Below are positions 27,291 through 36,532 of a DNA stretch of 64,000 nt, in pieces. The stretch spans positions 336,001 to 400,000 of the forward strand of contig NZ_CDME01000011.1 of the NCBI RefSeq assembly GCF_000826545.1. The letters are read 5' to 3'. Every line of letters begins with the position of its first letter. Positions within the stretch are counted from its first letter, which is position 1. Position numbers and translations under genes: made by a program. This stretch comes from Kibdelosporangium sp. MJ126-NF4. Its GTDB lineage: Bacteria; Actinomycetota; Actinomycetes; Mycobacteriales; Pseudonocardiaceae. Below the pieces are notes generated by a model. That model did not search any database and was not told the DNA's origin. It saw nothing but the letters and a program-made list of their open reading frames with translations.

Positions 27291-27332
27291 CGTGAGTGTT
27301 TTGGCCGGTTCTAACCGGCCAAAACACTCACG
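27291..27332. terminator. Perfect 20-bp palindrome between typA and lpqW
   Basis: CGTGAGTGTTTTGGCCGGTT at 27291-27310 and its exact complement at 27313-27332 are separated by only two bases. The inner part is GC-rich and flanked by a TTTT/AAAA run, so it can serve as a terminator for typA on the minus strand. A related sequence occurs at 39421-39468, suggesting a repeated genomic element. Confidence 0.8.
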
Positions 27333-27336
27333 AGGT

Positions 27337-29235
27337 TCAGCCTTGGGTTTTCGCGCGGGAACGGGCCCTGGCGCGCTGGGTGGAGTCCAGGATCAGCTTG
27401 CGGACCCGCACGACGCTCGGGGCCACTTCGACGCATTCGTCGCTGGCACAGAACTCCAGCGCGGCCTCGAGGCCCAGCTTGCGCGGCCGGGCCAGGGTCT
27501 CCATCACGTCGGCGGAGGACTGGCGCATGTTGGTGAGCTTCTTCTCCCTGGCCACGTTCACGTCCAGGTCCTCGGCGCGCGGGTTCTCGCCGACGACCAT
27601 GCCCTCGTAGGCGTCCTGGCCGGGCTCGACGAAGAACGTGCCGCGGTCGGCCAGCTGGATCATCGCGTACGCGGTGATCGGGCCGGTCCGGTCGGCGACA
27701 AGGGATCCGCTGTGCCGGGTGCGCAGCTCGCCCACCCACGGGAAGTAGCCCTCGAACACGTGGTTGGCGATACCGGTGCCGCGGGTCTCGGTGAGGAACT
27801 CGGTGCGGAAGCCGATCAGGCCGCGGGCCGGGATCACGTACTCGACGCGGATCCGGCCGGTGCCGTGCCCGCCCATGTGCTCAAGCCTGCCCTTGCGGGC
27901 GGCCGCGAGCTGCGTGATCGCGCCGAGGTGCTCTTCGGGCGCGTCGATGGTCAGCCGCTCGAACGGCTCGCACAGCTTGCCGTCGATGGTCCTGGTGACC
28001 ACCTGCGGCTTGCCGACGGTCAGCTCGAAGCCCTCCCGGCGCATGGTCTCGACCAGGATCGCCAGCGCGAGCTCGCCACGGCCCTGGACCTCCCAGGTGT
28101 CCGGGCGCTCGGTCGGCAGGACCTTGATGCTCACGTTGCCGACGAGCTCGGCGTCCAGCCGGGCCTTGAGCACGCGGGCGGTCAGCTTGGTGCCGCCGTT
28201 GCGACCGGCCAGCGGCGAGGTGTTCACACCGATGGTCATCGCGATCGCGGGCTCGTCGACCGTGATCCGGGGCAGCGGGACCGGGTTCTCCACGTCGGCG
28301 AGGGTGTCGCCGATGGTGATCTCGGGGATGCCGGAGATGGCGACGAGGTCACCGGCCTGGGCCTGCTCGGCGGGCACGCGGTCCAGGGCCTCGGTGATCA
28401 GCAGCTCGGCGATGCGGACGTTGGCGACCGTGCCGTCCGCGCGGCACCACGCCACGGTCTGGCCCTTGCGCAGCTTGCCCGCGTGGATGCGGCAGAGCGC
28501 GATCCGGCCGAGGAAGCTGGACGCGTCCAGGTTGGTGACAAGTGCTTGAAGCGACGCGTCCGGGTCACCGGTCGGCGTCGGGATGTGCGTGAGCAGCACG
28601 TCGAACAGCGGGTCCAGGTTCTCGCTGTCGGGCAGGCCGCCGTCTTCCGGCTGGGTCAGCGAGGCGCGGCCCGCGCGGGCGGAGGCGTAGACGACCGGCA
28701 GGTCCAGCACGGCGTCGAGGTCTTCCAGCTCCAGGTCGCCCGCGAGGTCGAGCAGCAGGTCGTGGCTCTCGCTGACGACCTCCTCGATCCGGGCGTCCGG
28801 GCGGTCGACCTTGTTCACCACGAGGACGACCGGCAGACCGGCGGCCAGCGCCTTGCGCAGCACGAACCGGGTCTGCGGCAGCGGGCCCTCGCTGGCGTCG
28901 ACGAGCAGCAGCACGCCGTCCACCATGGAGAGGCCACGCTCGACCTCGCCGCCGAAGTCCGCGTGCCCGGGGGTGTCGACCACGTTGATGGTCACCACAC
29001 CGTCCGGCGTCTGCCTGCGGACAGCGGTGTTCTTGGCCAGGATCGTGATGCCCTTCTCCCGCTCGAGTTCACCGGAGTCCATCACGCGGTCGACGACCTC
29101 GGCGCGCGCGGCGAATGCGCCGGACTGACGCAGCATGGCGTCGACGAGGGTTGTCTTGCCGTGGTCGACGTGCGCCACGATCGCGACGTTGCGCAGGTCC
29201 GTCCTGGTCCTGCTGGCAGTGGCTGATGCGGGCAC
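27337..29235 (-). CDS. typA: Ribosome-associated translational GTPase TypA/BipA
   Basis: A 632-residue translational GTPase that acts on the ribosome during stress and subunit assembly. G1 is [10 protein letters not shown] at residues 21-30, G3 [12 protein letters not shown] near 79 and G4 NKVDRPDA near 135. The C-terminal TypA-specific domain has [18 protein letters not shown]. The GTG at 29235 is chosen because AGGAG lies 7 bases upstream; a longer start adds 14 residues without support. Two candidate iron boxes lie upstream of it, in the region shared with a divergent small gene. Confidence 0.95.
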   Translation of the reverse strand: MPASATASRTRTDLRNVAIVAHVDHGKTTLVDAMLRQSGAFAARAEVVDRVMDSGELEREKGITILAKNTAVRRQTPDGVVTINVVDTPGHADFGGEVERGLSMVDGVLLLVDASEGPLPQTRFVLRKALAAGLPVVLVVNKVDRPDARIEEVVSESHDLLLDLAGDLELEDLDAVLDLPVVYASARAGRASLTQPEDGGLPDSENLDPLFDVLLTHIPTPTGDPDASLQALVTNLDASSFLGRIALCRIHAGKLRKGQTVAWCRADGTVANVRIAELLITEALDRVPAEQAQAGDLVAISGIPEITIGDTLADVENPVPLPRITVDEPAIAMTIGVNTSPLAGRNGGTKLTARVLKARLDAELVGNVSIKVLPTERPDTWEVQGRGELALAILVETMRREGFELTVGKPQVVTRTIDGKLCEPFERLTIDAPEEHLGAITQLAAARKGRLEHMGGHGTGRIRVEYVIPARGLIGFRTEFLTETRGTGIANHVFEGYFPWVGELRTRHSGSLVADRTGPITAYAMIQLADRGTFFVEPGQDAYEGMVVGENPRAEDLDVNVAREKKLTNMRQSSADVMETLARPRKLGLEAALEFCASDECVEVAPSVVRVRKLILDSTQRARARSRAKTQG

Positions 29236-29299
29236 GCGAAGGCTCCTGTACCTCGGAAACGGGGTGGCCTCCCGCATCCGTGCGGACGAGGCCCAGCAG

Positions 29300-29318
29300 A
29301 AAGGTTACCCTGACCTGT
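29300..29318. promoter_or_regulatory. Candidate iron box 1 (DtxR/IdeR-type operator)
   Basis: AAAGGTTACCCTGACCTGT matches 14 of 19 positions of the degenerate DtxR/IdeR iron-box consensus TWAGGTTAGSCTWACCTWA, by my own hand alignment. The two half-sites AGGTTA and GACCT are kept. It lies 65 bases upstream of the typA start and 80 bases before the small gene. Confidence 0.45.
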
Positions 29319-29348
29319 GGTGTGACCAGCCGCACAGGGATCCAAGGG

Positions 29349-29367
29349 AAAGGTTAACCTAGCCTTA
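29349..29367. promoter_or_regulatory. Candidate iron box 2 (DtxR/IdeR-type operator)
   Basis: AAAGGTTAACCTAGCCTTA matches 16 of 19 positions of the degenerate iron-box consensus, by hand alignment. It ends 30 bases before the GTG of the 54-residue Cys-rich protein, a usual place for a repressor to cover the promoter. The two candidate boxes start 49 bases apart, in the same orientation. Confidence 0.6.
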
Positions 29368-29397
29368 CTTCGATTCGAAGCCGAAGTGGGAGCGCGC

Positions 29398-29562
29398 GTG
29401 GGCAACAAGAAGATCAAGGCCAAGTACGTGGGCAAGACGCCCGCGGAAACGGTGCGCAACCTGATGAAGGCGGGCAAGGTCAAGAAGAAGTGCTGCAAGT
29501 CGAAGGACCGCTGCGGCAAGTGCCCGGTCCTCGCACTGCGCAAGGCCAAGGCCGCGGCCTGA
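29398..29562 (+). CDS. Small Lys/Cys-rich protein, possibly iron-regulated
   Basis: A 54-residue basic protein: about one third Lys/Arg, with four Cys arranged CC-x5-C-x2-C (KKCCKSKDRCGKCPVL) that could bind a metal or Fe-S cluster. The N-terminal half reads KKIKAKYVGKTPAETVRNLM. The GTG start has GGGAG 6 bases upstream, and codon third positions are strongly GC, supporting real coding. It has no signal or membrane segment. It is divergent from typA and directly behind a good candidate iron box, suggesting expression when iron is scarce. I do not recognise the family. Confidence 0.75.
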   Translation: MGNKKIKAKYVGKTPAETVRNLMKAGKVKKKCCKSKDRCGKCPVLALRKAKAAA

Positions 29563-29838
29563 GACCTCGTTCGCCCGTGTTTCGCGAAGAGTTCATCTCG
29601 GCCGAGATCACACTGACGTTCCCGTCACACCGCCCCAGCCGACCGCGTGCGTAACGGCCTGTGACCGGGTTACCCACAGCGTCACCGAAACGCGGTACCA
29701 CAATTGTGCACAGGACAGGTAAACAGATATTCAAAAGCCCATTTCTCGATGGTCGGCCCGGACCGGCTTTGACGGTCGATCCGGGCAGTTCGGTTCATGC
29801 CGAATCACAGTACCGGTGTTATGTTTTCAACAGTTTCG

Positions 29839-30138
29839 TCAACTGGCGAGCGCCTCGTTCACCCTGGCCAGTTCCGGCGCTGTCCTGGTGGCCTCGAACT
29901 CGACGACCTCGTGCCGGACCATGCGCGCCATGTCCAGGGGATCGCTGGCCAGCAAGGCTTCCAGCTTCGCACGGGGCATCGGCCGGGTGATGATGACGCG
30001 ACCGGCCCGCGTCGGCTGGCGGCCCGAACACAGAAAGTATCCGGACTCGTAGTGCTTGCTGAGCCATTCCATATGATCGGGTAGTAGATAGTCGATCTCT
30101 TCTATGGGCGCCTTGTAGGCCAGCATCACGATGTACAT
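29839..30138 (-). CDS. YciI-like (YCII domain) protein
   Basis: A 99-residue protein with the YciI fold, a ferredoxin-like alpha/beta domain. It begins YIVMLAYKAP and has the LLPDHMEWLSKHYESG segment with the conserved His and Asp of the family. The C-terminus ends EFEATRTAPELARVNEAL. Family members include small hydrolase-like or muconolactone-isomerase-like enzymes, but most have no assigned reaction. It is divergent from trpS with 90 bases between the gene and the Trp leader peptide. Confidence 0.8.
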   Translation of the reverse strand: MYIVMLAYKAPIEEIDYLLPDHMEWLSKHYESGYFLCSGRQPTRAGRVIITRPMPRAKLEALLASDPLDMARMVRHEVVEFEATRTAPELARVNEALAS

Positions 30139-30228
30139 ACCAATTAAGGTACGCCCGACATAGCAGCACGGGAATCAAATCGGTGCGGCATATACACGTT
30201 CTTTATACGCCCCTGCTACGCTGAGCGC

Positions 30229-30288
30229 ATGCACAGCAACACCGGGATGTGGTGGGCCGCGACAGGCGGCCATCCTGCTGTGCGCTGA
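30229..30288 (+). CDS. Trp leader peptide of the trpS attenuator
   Basis: A 19-codon frame MHSNTGMWWAATGGHPAVR with tandem TGG-TGG Trp codons at 30250-30255. The ATG follows a TACGCT -10-like box (30217-30222) by 6 bases and has no Shine-Dalgarno, so it may be leaderless. Its Trp codons abut the first arm of the attenuator structure, so ribosome stalling for lack of charged tRNA-Trp would mask that arm. Confidence 0.85.
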   Translation: MHSNTGMWWAATGGHPAVR

Positions 30289-30321
30289 CAAGCCAGGGCC
30301 GCCCCACCGGGCGGCCTTTTT
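30254..30321 (+). promoter_or_regulatory. Ribosome-mediated transcription attenuator for trpS
   Basis: Four pairing segments are visible: 1 = GGCCGC (30255-30260), 2 = GGCGGCC (30265-30271), 3 = GGCCGCCC (30297-30304) and 4 = GGGCGGCC (30309-30316) followed by TTTTT (30317-30321). Segments 3:4 form the 8-bp terminator with loop CACC. Segments 2:3 form the antiterminator and 1:2 the pause hairpin. A ribosome stalled on the two Trp codons covers segment 1 and frees 2:3, allowing readthrough into trpS. This is the classic trp-operon logic. Confidence 0.88.
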
Positions 30322-30362
30322 CGTCTCCCCCGGCGGCGGCCTCGTCGAGAGGGAGAACACCG

Positions 30363-31328
<966 letters not shown>

Positions 31329-31334
31329 ACCCAG

Positions 31335-31471
31335 GCACGCCGTGTCCACCTTTCCAACACGCCGTGTCCACCTTTCCGGCACACCGAGATGCACTTTCCG
31401 GCACACCGGGTTACACCGCATGCGGCCCGTACGGGAATTTCATGGTGCCGGAAGGGTGGACACGGTGTGCT
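31335..31471. repeat. Direct and inverted intergenic repeats after trpS
   Basis: CACGCCGTGTCCACCTTTCC occurs twice in tandem (31336-31355 and 31358-31377), a partial third copy follows at about 31390, and an inverted copy lies at 31445-31471. The outer copies can pair into a long hairpin between the convergent trpS and NUDIX genes, suited to termination from both sides. Confidence 0.65.
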
Positions 31472-31483
31472 GGACGGGTGGGT

Positions 31484-32191
31484 TCATTCCTGGTTGAGGT
31501 AGGCACGGAACACGGGCAGCAGGATGCGGTCTGCGGGCAGCCACTCGACATCGCCGAGTTCGTCACTCCTCAGCCACCGAACCGCCTTGTGCTCAACCGC
31601 GACCGGTTCGTCGGCCGTCTCGGCACGATAGATCCGCAGCAGCTTGCCGCCGGGCAGCACGATGTCCGGCCCGACAGCGTCGCCGGGAACCACCTCGATG
31701 CCCAACTCCTCCTGGCACTCCCGCCGCACAGCAGCCCGGTCGCTCTCCCCCGGCTCGACACGACCGCCGGGCAACTCCCAAAGCCCAGCGACATCGGCGG
31801 GAAAAGCCCGCTGCTGAGCCAAAATCCGCCCGTCCCGAACAATCGCCGTGCCCACGATGACAGCAGCGTCAACCAGTTCCACAGCCCGCCCGCGCACACC
31901 ATCAACAACCGACCCCAGCAGCGACAACGCCGGTTTGCGCACGGCGATGCCATCCACGAAAGCATTGGGAGACAACCAGGACAGCTCACACATCAACAAA
32001 GCCCCAGCCACAGTGGACACACACGAAGCAGTCAGCCGCGCAGCACGAAAAGTCCTCCCCGGCAGCACAGCCGCAATCTCCCGCTCGGAAACCGAAACCA
32101 AGTGCGCCCGCCGAGAAACCAGCTCAATCGCCGCCCCCACCACCGTCCGCGAGGGAGCATCGATCAGCGCGGTCGTCCGCACAGCGGGCAT
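31484..32191 (-). CDS. NUDIX hydrolase with an extra N-terminal domain
   Basis: A 235-residue protein. The C-terminal ~130 residues form a NUDIX domain with the complete box GGRVEPGESDRAAVRRECQE then ELGIEV (Gx5Ex7REUxEExGU) near residues 142-164. The N-terminal ~105 residues begin VRTTALIDAPSRTVVGAAIE, which resembles the first strand and helix of SRPBCC (START-like) domains; that part is a guess. Substrate unknown. The ATG shares one base with the TetR stop, so the pair is co-transcribed from the TetR promoter. Confidence 0.82.
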   Translation of the reverse strand: MPAVRTTALIDAPSRTVVGAAIELVSRRAHLVSVSEREIAAVLPGRTFRAARLTASCVSTVAGALLMCELSWLSPNAFVDGIAVRKPALSLLGSVVDGVRGRAVELVDAAVIVGTAIVRDGRILAQQRAFPADVAGLWELPGGRVEPGESDRAAVRRECQEELGIEVVPGDAVGPDIVLPGGKLLRIYRAETADEPVAVEHKAVRWLRSDELGDVEWLPADRILLPVFRAYLNQE

Positions 32192-32838
32192 CAGGGACGC
32201 ACCAGCGGCAGGAAAACTTCGTCGACAATTGCCTCGATAACCTGATCCGACACGGCAGAACCACCGCCGGACTGCAGAATCTCGACACGCATCAAGTCAA
32301 GAGGCAGCGTCCGCAGCCGGTCGGACAGCCCGGACCGCACCTCACCACGCTCCTCGGCCCGAAGCAGGATCGCGGCCATCCGCGCCGGATTCGTCGACAC
32401 GAACCGCTCCCGAATCCGGCCCCGCAGCTCCTCACCCGCATCAGCCAGGACACCAAAGAACAGGTGCAACGTCTCAGGCGTGGCACGGTCAGCAATCCGA
32501 CGCAGCAACGCGATGACATCAGCGCGCAGGCTTCCAGTATCCGGCGGCTCGATCTGCTGCGCGGAAAACCGCGAGTACGCGTCCACGATCAAGTCCGCCC
32601 GGCCGGGCCAGCGCCGGTAGAGCGCAGCCTTGCTGGTGCGCGCCCTGATCGCGATCCGTTCCATGCTCACAGCGGTGTAACCCACCGCGGCGAGTTCCTC
32701 GACGGCCGCCTGCATGATCGCCTCTTCCAGCGCCTCGCCACGCCGACGAGGCCCCTTCCGATGATCAAAATCCACGCCACCAGCATAGGCCAAGGCGTCA
32801 GAAAATGGCCGGTGACCTGCTGATTCACCGACCATCAC
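32191..32838 (-). CDS. TetR-family transcriptional regulator
   Basis: A 215-residue one-component repressor. The helix-turn-helix spans EEAIMQAAVEELAAVGYTAV to TSKAALYRRWPGRADL, residues ~38-82, with the typical ALYRRWP recognition helix end. The C-terminal ligand domain has the all-helical TetR_C pattern. The GTG at 32838 lies 8 bases from a TAGAAT box inside an inverted repeat, suggesting autoregulation. It is divergent from the P450 gene, which it probably controls, and is followed by the NUDIX gene. Confidence 0.87.
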   Translation of the reverse strand: MMVGESAGHRPFSDALAYAGGVDFDHRKGPRRRGEALEEAIMQAAVEELAAVGYTAVSMERIAIRARTSKAALYRRWPGRADLIVDAYSRFSAQQIEPPDTGSLRADVIALLRRIADRATPETLHLFFGVLADAGEELRGRIRERFVSTNPARMAAILLRAEERGEVRSGLSDRLRTLPLDLMRVEILQSGGGSAVSDQVIEAIVDEVFLPLVRP

Positions 32839-32846
32839 ATCGTTGC

Positions 32847-32878
32847 ATTCTACAATTAAACACGCGTAGAATAATTGT
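32847..32878. promoter_or_regulatory. Divergent promoter-operator for TetR and P450
   Basis: Two interleaved inverted repeats occur: ATTCTAC (32847-32853) with GTAGAAT (32866-32872), and ACAATTA (32852-32858) with TAATTGT (32872-32878). The outer pair places a TAGAAT -10-like hexamer on each strand, one aimed at the TetR gene and one at the P450. A TetR dimer bound here would block both. Confidence 0.7.
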
Positions 32879-32911
32879 CACAGTAGTGGTACCGAGCGAC
32901 AGGGGGAAGTA

Positions 32912-34081
32912 ATGATCACTTACCCACAACAACGCACGTGCCCGTATCACCCCTCCTCAGGTTACGGCGAACTGCGCGACGGCACACCGTTGCGCAAGGT
33001 CCGATTGGTGAACGGCCAGGAGGCGTGGGTCGTCACCGGCCACGAGCAGGCCCGCTCCCTGCTCGCCGACCCGCGTGTGTCTGCCGACCGCACCAACACC
33101 GGCTTTCCGATGATCGTGCCGCAGGCCGTCGCAGCCCTCCAGACCTCACCGAACCGGCCGTTCCTGGTGCGCGACGACCCCGAGCACAACCGGATCCGAC
33201 GCATGCTGATCTCCGAGTTCACCGTGCGGCGGCTCAGGGAACTCGAGCCGGAGATCGAGAAGATCGTGCACAGCACCATCGACGCCATGCTCGACGCCGG
33301 ACCACCGGCCGACCTGGTCACCGCGTTCTCGTTGCCGGTGCCGTCGTTGGTGATCAGCCACCTGCTCGGAGTTCCCTACTCCGACCACGAGTTCTTCGAG
33401 AAGGCGACAAGCACCATCCTGCGGGGCAAGCCACAGGAAGGTGTCGAGGCCACTCAGGAGCTGATCGCCTACATGTCCGGGCTGGCACAGGACCCGCCAC
33501 CGGGACTGATCGCCAGGCTCAAACAGGACCAGGTCGGCACGGGCGCGATGACCATGGAAGACCTGGTCATGACGGCGCTGCTGCTGCTCGGCGCGGGCCA
33601 CGAGACCACGGCGTCGATGATCACGCTCTCGGTGATCGCCCTGCTCGAACACCCCGAGCAGCTCGCCGCGTTCCGGTCGGCCACGGACACCGTGCCGAAC
33701 TCGGTCGAGGAACTGTTGCGGGTCGCGTCGATCGTGGAGTCCACGCTGCGGGTCGCGCTCGCCGACATCGAGATCGCGGGCGAGGTCGTCAGAGCCGGCG
33801 AGGGCATCGTGATCGCCAACGCTCTGGTCAACCGCGCCGGGGAGGCGTTCGACGACCCGGACCGCTTCGATCTCGCCAGGTCCGCAACGCACCACGTCGC
33901 GTTCGGCTTCGGCGTGCACCAGTGCCTCGGGCAGAACCTGGCGCGCTCGGAACTGCGACTGGCCCTCTCGGCGTTGTTCGACCGTGTACCGGCGCTGCGC
34001 CTGGCCGTCCCGGTCGACCAGCTCGAACTCCGCCCGATCATGACGATCCAAGGAGTCAACGCACTGCCGGTGACGTGGTGA
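32912..34081 (+). CDS. Cytochrome P450 (class I, actinobacterial type)
   Basis: A 389-residue soluble monooxygenase. The I-helix oxygen-binding motif GAGHETTAS is near residue 228, the ExxR-type K-helix segment EELLRVAS near 270 and the haem loop FGFGVHQCLGQNLAR near 330-345 with the Cys thiolate. The N-terminus YPQQRTCPYHPSSGY resembles CYP105-like enzymes. The ATG follows AGGGGG. A 3Fe-4S-type ferredoxin gene follows and should pass electrons to it. It is likely a xenobiotic or secondary-metabolite hydroxylase controlled by the divergent TetR; the substrate is unknown. Confidence 0.93.
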   Translation: MITYPQQRTCPYHPSSGYGELRDGTPLRKVRLVNGQEAWVVTGHEQARSLLADPRVSADRTNTGFPMIVPQAVAALQTSPNRPFLVRDDPEHNRIRRMLISEFTVRRLRELEPEIEKIVHSTIDAMLDAGPPADLVTAFSLPVPSLVISHLLGVPYSDHEFFEKATSTILRGKPQEGVEATQELIAYMSGLAQDPPPGLIARLKQDQVGTGAMTMEDLVMTALLLLGAGHETTASMITLSVIALLEHPEQLAAFRSATDTVPNSVEELLRVASIVESTLRVALADIEIAGEVVRAGEGIVIANALVNRAGEAFDDPDRFDLARSATHHVAFGFGVHQCLGQNLARSELRLALSALFDRVPALRLAVPVDQLELRPIMTIQGVNALPVTW

Positions 34082-34146
34082 AGCCGTTTCCTGACGATGT
34101 CCTGACAACCGGGTCAGCCGGGCGTCAGTAGTGGTAGGAGTGGGAT

Positions 34147-34341
34147 ATGCACGTTGAAGGTGATCGTGATGTGTGCGTCGGGGCGGGGATGTGTGTGCTG
34201 ACCGCGCCCGAGGTGTTCGACCAGGACGACGACGGCATCGTGACGGTGCTGCACGACGAGCCGAGCGCGGGCGAGGAGGACGTGGTCCGGCAAGCCGCCA
34301 CGCTGTGCCCGTCCGGCGCCGTCAAGCTCCTGGCGACCTGA
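34147..34341 (+). CDS. P450-associated [3Fe-4S]-type ferredoxin
   Basis: A 64-residue ferredoxin. Cys10 and Cys16 in DVCVGAGMC and Cys54 in TLCPSGAV give three ligands, the pattern of single-cluster [3Fe-4S] ferredoxins that serve actinobacterial P450s (the fourth position is Ala). Acidic surface DQDDDG fits docking to a P450. It lies 65 bases after the P450 stop and is probably co-transcribed. A reductase gene is not nearby. Confidence 0.9.
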   Translation: MHVEGDRDVCVGAGMCVLTAPEVFDQDDDGIVTVLHDEPSAGEEDVVRQAATLCPSGAVKLLAT

Positions 34342-34347
34342 GCGCAG

Positions 34348-35691
34348 TCACACCCTGACGGCCGCAGGGGACTTCCAGCGGACCTGGAACCGCGCGCCGC
34401 CGTCCGGCGACTCGGTGACCAGGACCGATCCGTTGCGCCTGCGGACGAGTTCGGCGACGAGGGCGAGACCCAGACCGGAGCCACCGGTCTGTCTCGCCCG
34501 GTCGTCCTGCACCCGGTAGAACCGGTCGAACACCCTCTCCCGGTGCTCCGGCGCGATCCCCGGGCCGTCGTCGTCGACGACCAGCCGGATGAACCCGCCC
34601 GCGGGCAGCACCGCGACGGTGACCTGGGCCCGCGCGTACAGCACGGCGTTGCGCAGCAGGTTGTCCAGCACGAGATCCACTTCGGCCGGTGCGGCCAGCA
34701 CCCACGCCGACCCGGTGGGCGCCTGCAACGTCATGCGGGGCGCGGCGCCGTTGCGCCGGGAGATCGCCGCGCCCGCAGCGGCGACCAGGTCGACCGGTTG
34801 TGCCGTCGGCAGTTCGCCCGCGTCCGACCGGGCAAGGGTGAGCAGCCCGTCCACCAATGTGGACAGCCGCTCGGACTCCTGCACGATGTCCGCGAGAACC
34901 TCCTGCGACAGAACGGGATCAGGGTTGGCGACGGCCACCTCGGCCTGCACCCTGATCGACGCGACCGGCGAGCGCAGTTCGTGCGCGGCGTCCCCGGTGA
35001 AGCGGCGAAGGCGTTCGGTCGCCTCGTCCCGGCGGTCGAGCAGGCCGTTGAGCGCACCGGCGAGTGACCGCAGTTCGTCGTGTGAGTCCGGCAGCGGCAA
35101 TCGCTGCCCGGCGGGCAGACGAGCGGCCGCCAGCCGCATCCGCTCCACCGGCCGCAGCGACGACCGCACGGAGAACCAGGTGGCGATCCCGGTCGCGGCC
35201 GCGCCGAACAGCCCGGCGATCAGCAGCCACTTCAGGCCGTGCCGCTGCGCCTCGCCGTATCCGGCGAGTCCGGTGCCCGCGACGACCAGGCGCTGCGCCC
35301 CGTCCGGCGCGGTGGCGACCGTGCCGATCCAGCGGGTCGGCGAGTCACCGGAGGTCAGCAGCACCGGCTCCGCGCCCTTGAGCTCCCGGATCGCCCACTC
35401 CCGCAGCCCGGGGTCGGGCAGCCCGTCCAGCGGCGCTCCGGCCGTGTCCAGCACTCTGACCTGCACGTACGGCGTGCTCGGGTGCGGAGTCCGGCCTGCG
35501 GTGACGTCCGCGATCGCGGCGTCGAGGATCGGCTGCAGCTCACGGTCGGTCGACGCGATCAGCAGCCCGCCGATCCCCCGCCCGCTGTACCAGGCCAGGC
35601 CGAGCAGGATGACCAGAGTGGCCACGGTGGCCATGGTCGCGATCCGGAACCTGATGGACCGGCGGAACCAGGCCTCCTTGAGTCGTCTCAT
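34348..35691 (-). CDS. Sensor histidine kinase
   Basis: A 447-residue membrane kinase. A first transmembrane helix (TMATVATLVILLGLAWY) near residue 20, an extracytoplasmic sensor of ~110 residues, a second helix (LLIAGLFGAAATGIATW) near 160, then HAMP. The phosphorylated His is in DAAHELRSPVASI. The ATPase has DNLLRNAVLYA, DDGPGIA and GGSGLGLALV. The ATG overlaps the response-regulator stop (ATGA). The stimulus is unknown; the adjacent LolA-like protein and exporter suggest envelope stress or a drug. Confidence 0.92.
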   Translation of the reverse strand: MRRLKEAWFRRSIRFRIATMATVATLVILLGLAWYSGRGIGGLLIASTDRELQPILDAAIADVTAGRTPHPSTPYVQVRVLDTAGAPLDGLPDPGLREWAIRELKGAEPVLLTSGDSPTRWIGTVATAPDGAQRLVVAGTGLAGYGEAQRHGLKWLLIAGLFGAAATGIATWFSVRSSLRPVERMRLAAARLPAGQRLPLPDSHDELRSLAGALNGLLDRRDEATERLRRFTGDAAHELRSPVASIRVQAEVAVANPDPVLSQEVLADIVQESERLSTLVDGLLTLARSDAGELPTAQPVDLVAAAGAAISRRNGAAPRMTLQAPTGSAWVLAAPAEVDLVLDNLLRNAVLYARAQVTVAVLPAGGFIRLVVDDDGPGIAPEHRERVFDRFYRVQDDRARQTGGSGLGLALVAELVRRRNGSVLVTESPDGGARFQVRWKSPAAVRV

Positions 35692-36398
35692 GTGCCCATC
35701 ACGGCGTCGATCTCACCGGTGGACGCCAGGTAGCCGTGACCACGAACCGTGCGGACGACCGAGCCCGCGCCGACCGCCTCCAGCTTGCGCCGCAGGTAGC
35801 CGACGTACACCTCGACGGCGTTGCGGGTGGCCGCCTGCTCGTCGCCCCAGACCGCCCTCAGCAACTCGTCCTTGGTGACCACCGAGCCCGCCCGGCTGGC
35901 CAGCACGTCCAGCACGGCGAACTCACGCGGGCTCAACGAGATGGGCTCACCGGCCATGCTGACCTGCCGCGACGCCCGGTCCACCACGAGTTCGCCCAGC
36001 CGCAGCCGCTGGCCGCCGCCCTCGACCGCACCTCGTCTCAGCAACGCCCGCACCTGCGCGACCAGCACCACGAAGGAGAACGGTTTGACCAGGTAGCCGT
36101 CGGCGCCGAGGTCCAGCCCGTCGGCCTGGTCGATCTCACCGTCCTTGGCCGACACCAGCAGCACGGGCGTGCGCACACCCTCAGCCCGCAGCGCCTGCAA
36201 CACGCGATAACCGGACAAACCCGGCAGCATGATGTCCAGCAGGATGGCGTCGAACGAGCCGGTCCGCGCGACGTGCAGCGCGCTGGGGCCGTCCGCCGCC
36301 ACCACGATGTCCATGCCTTCCGCGGTCAGGCCACGTTGCAGCGCCCGGCGCACGCCCGGTTCGTCGTCAACCACAAGCACCCGAGGTCTCACCGGCAC
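35688..36398 (-). CDS. OmpR-family response regulator
   Basis: A 236-residue regulator. The receiver domain has DDE at residues 11-13, the phospho-acceptor Asp55 in LLDIMLPG and the Lys of LVKPF near 105. The C-terminal winged helix has SPREFAVLDVLASRAG and VYVGYLRRKLEA, then RTVRGHGYLA. It is the first gene of the two-component operon and divergent from the LolA-like gene. CTCAG repeats in the intergenic region are its likely targets. Confidence 0.93.
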   Translation of the reverse strand: MPVRPRVLVVDDEPGVRRALQRGLTAEGMDIVVAADGPSALHVARTGSFDAILLDIMLPGLSGYRVLQALRAEGVRTPVLLVSAKDGEIDQADGLDLGADGYLVKPFSFVVLVAQVRALLRRGAVEGGGQRLRLGELVVDRASRQVSMAGEPISLSPREFAVLDVLASRAGSVVTKDELLRAVWGDEQAATRNAVEVYVGYLRRKLEAVGAGSVVRTVRGHGYLASTGEIDAVMGT

Positions 36399-36411
36399 AG
36401 CATGCCCGTCT

Positions 36412-36468
36412 CTCAGCTTCGCAGCGGGGATTTCTGAGCTTTCTCTCAGCGTCTCAGCCCCATCTCAG
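36412..36468. promoter_or_regulatory. CTCAG direct repeats: probable response-regulator binding region
   Basis: CTCAG occurs at 36412, 36445, 36453 and 36464, with an inverted CTGAG at 36434. The last two copies are 11 bases apart, the usual spacing of OmpR-family half-sites on one face of DNA. The cluster lies between the divergent regulator and LolA-like genes, so it could control both. Confidence 0.6.
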
Positions 36469-36532
36469 GTGCCGTTGGGCAGTCTCTGTGGTGCGGGAAC
36501 AACACATGACGCGAAAACGGGGAGTAGCGAAG

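Noticed and set aside
27142..29226. 694-codon open frame on the plus strand
   Set aside because: Antisense to typA; composition is Arg/Gly/His-rich shadow without any motif.
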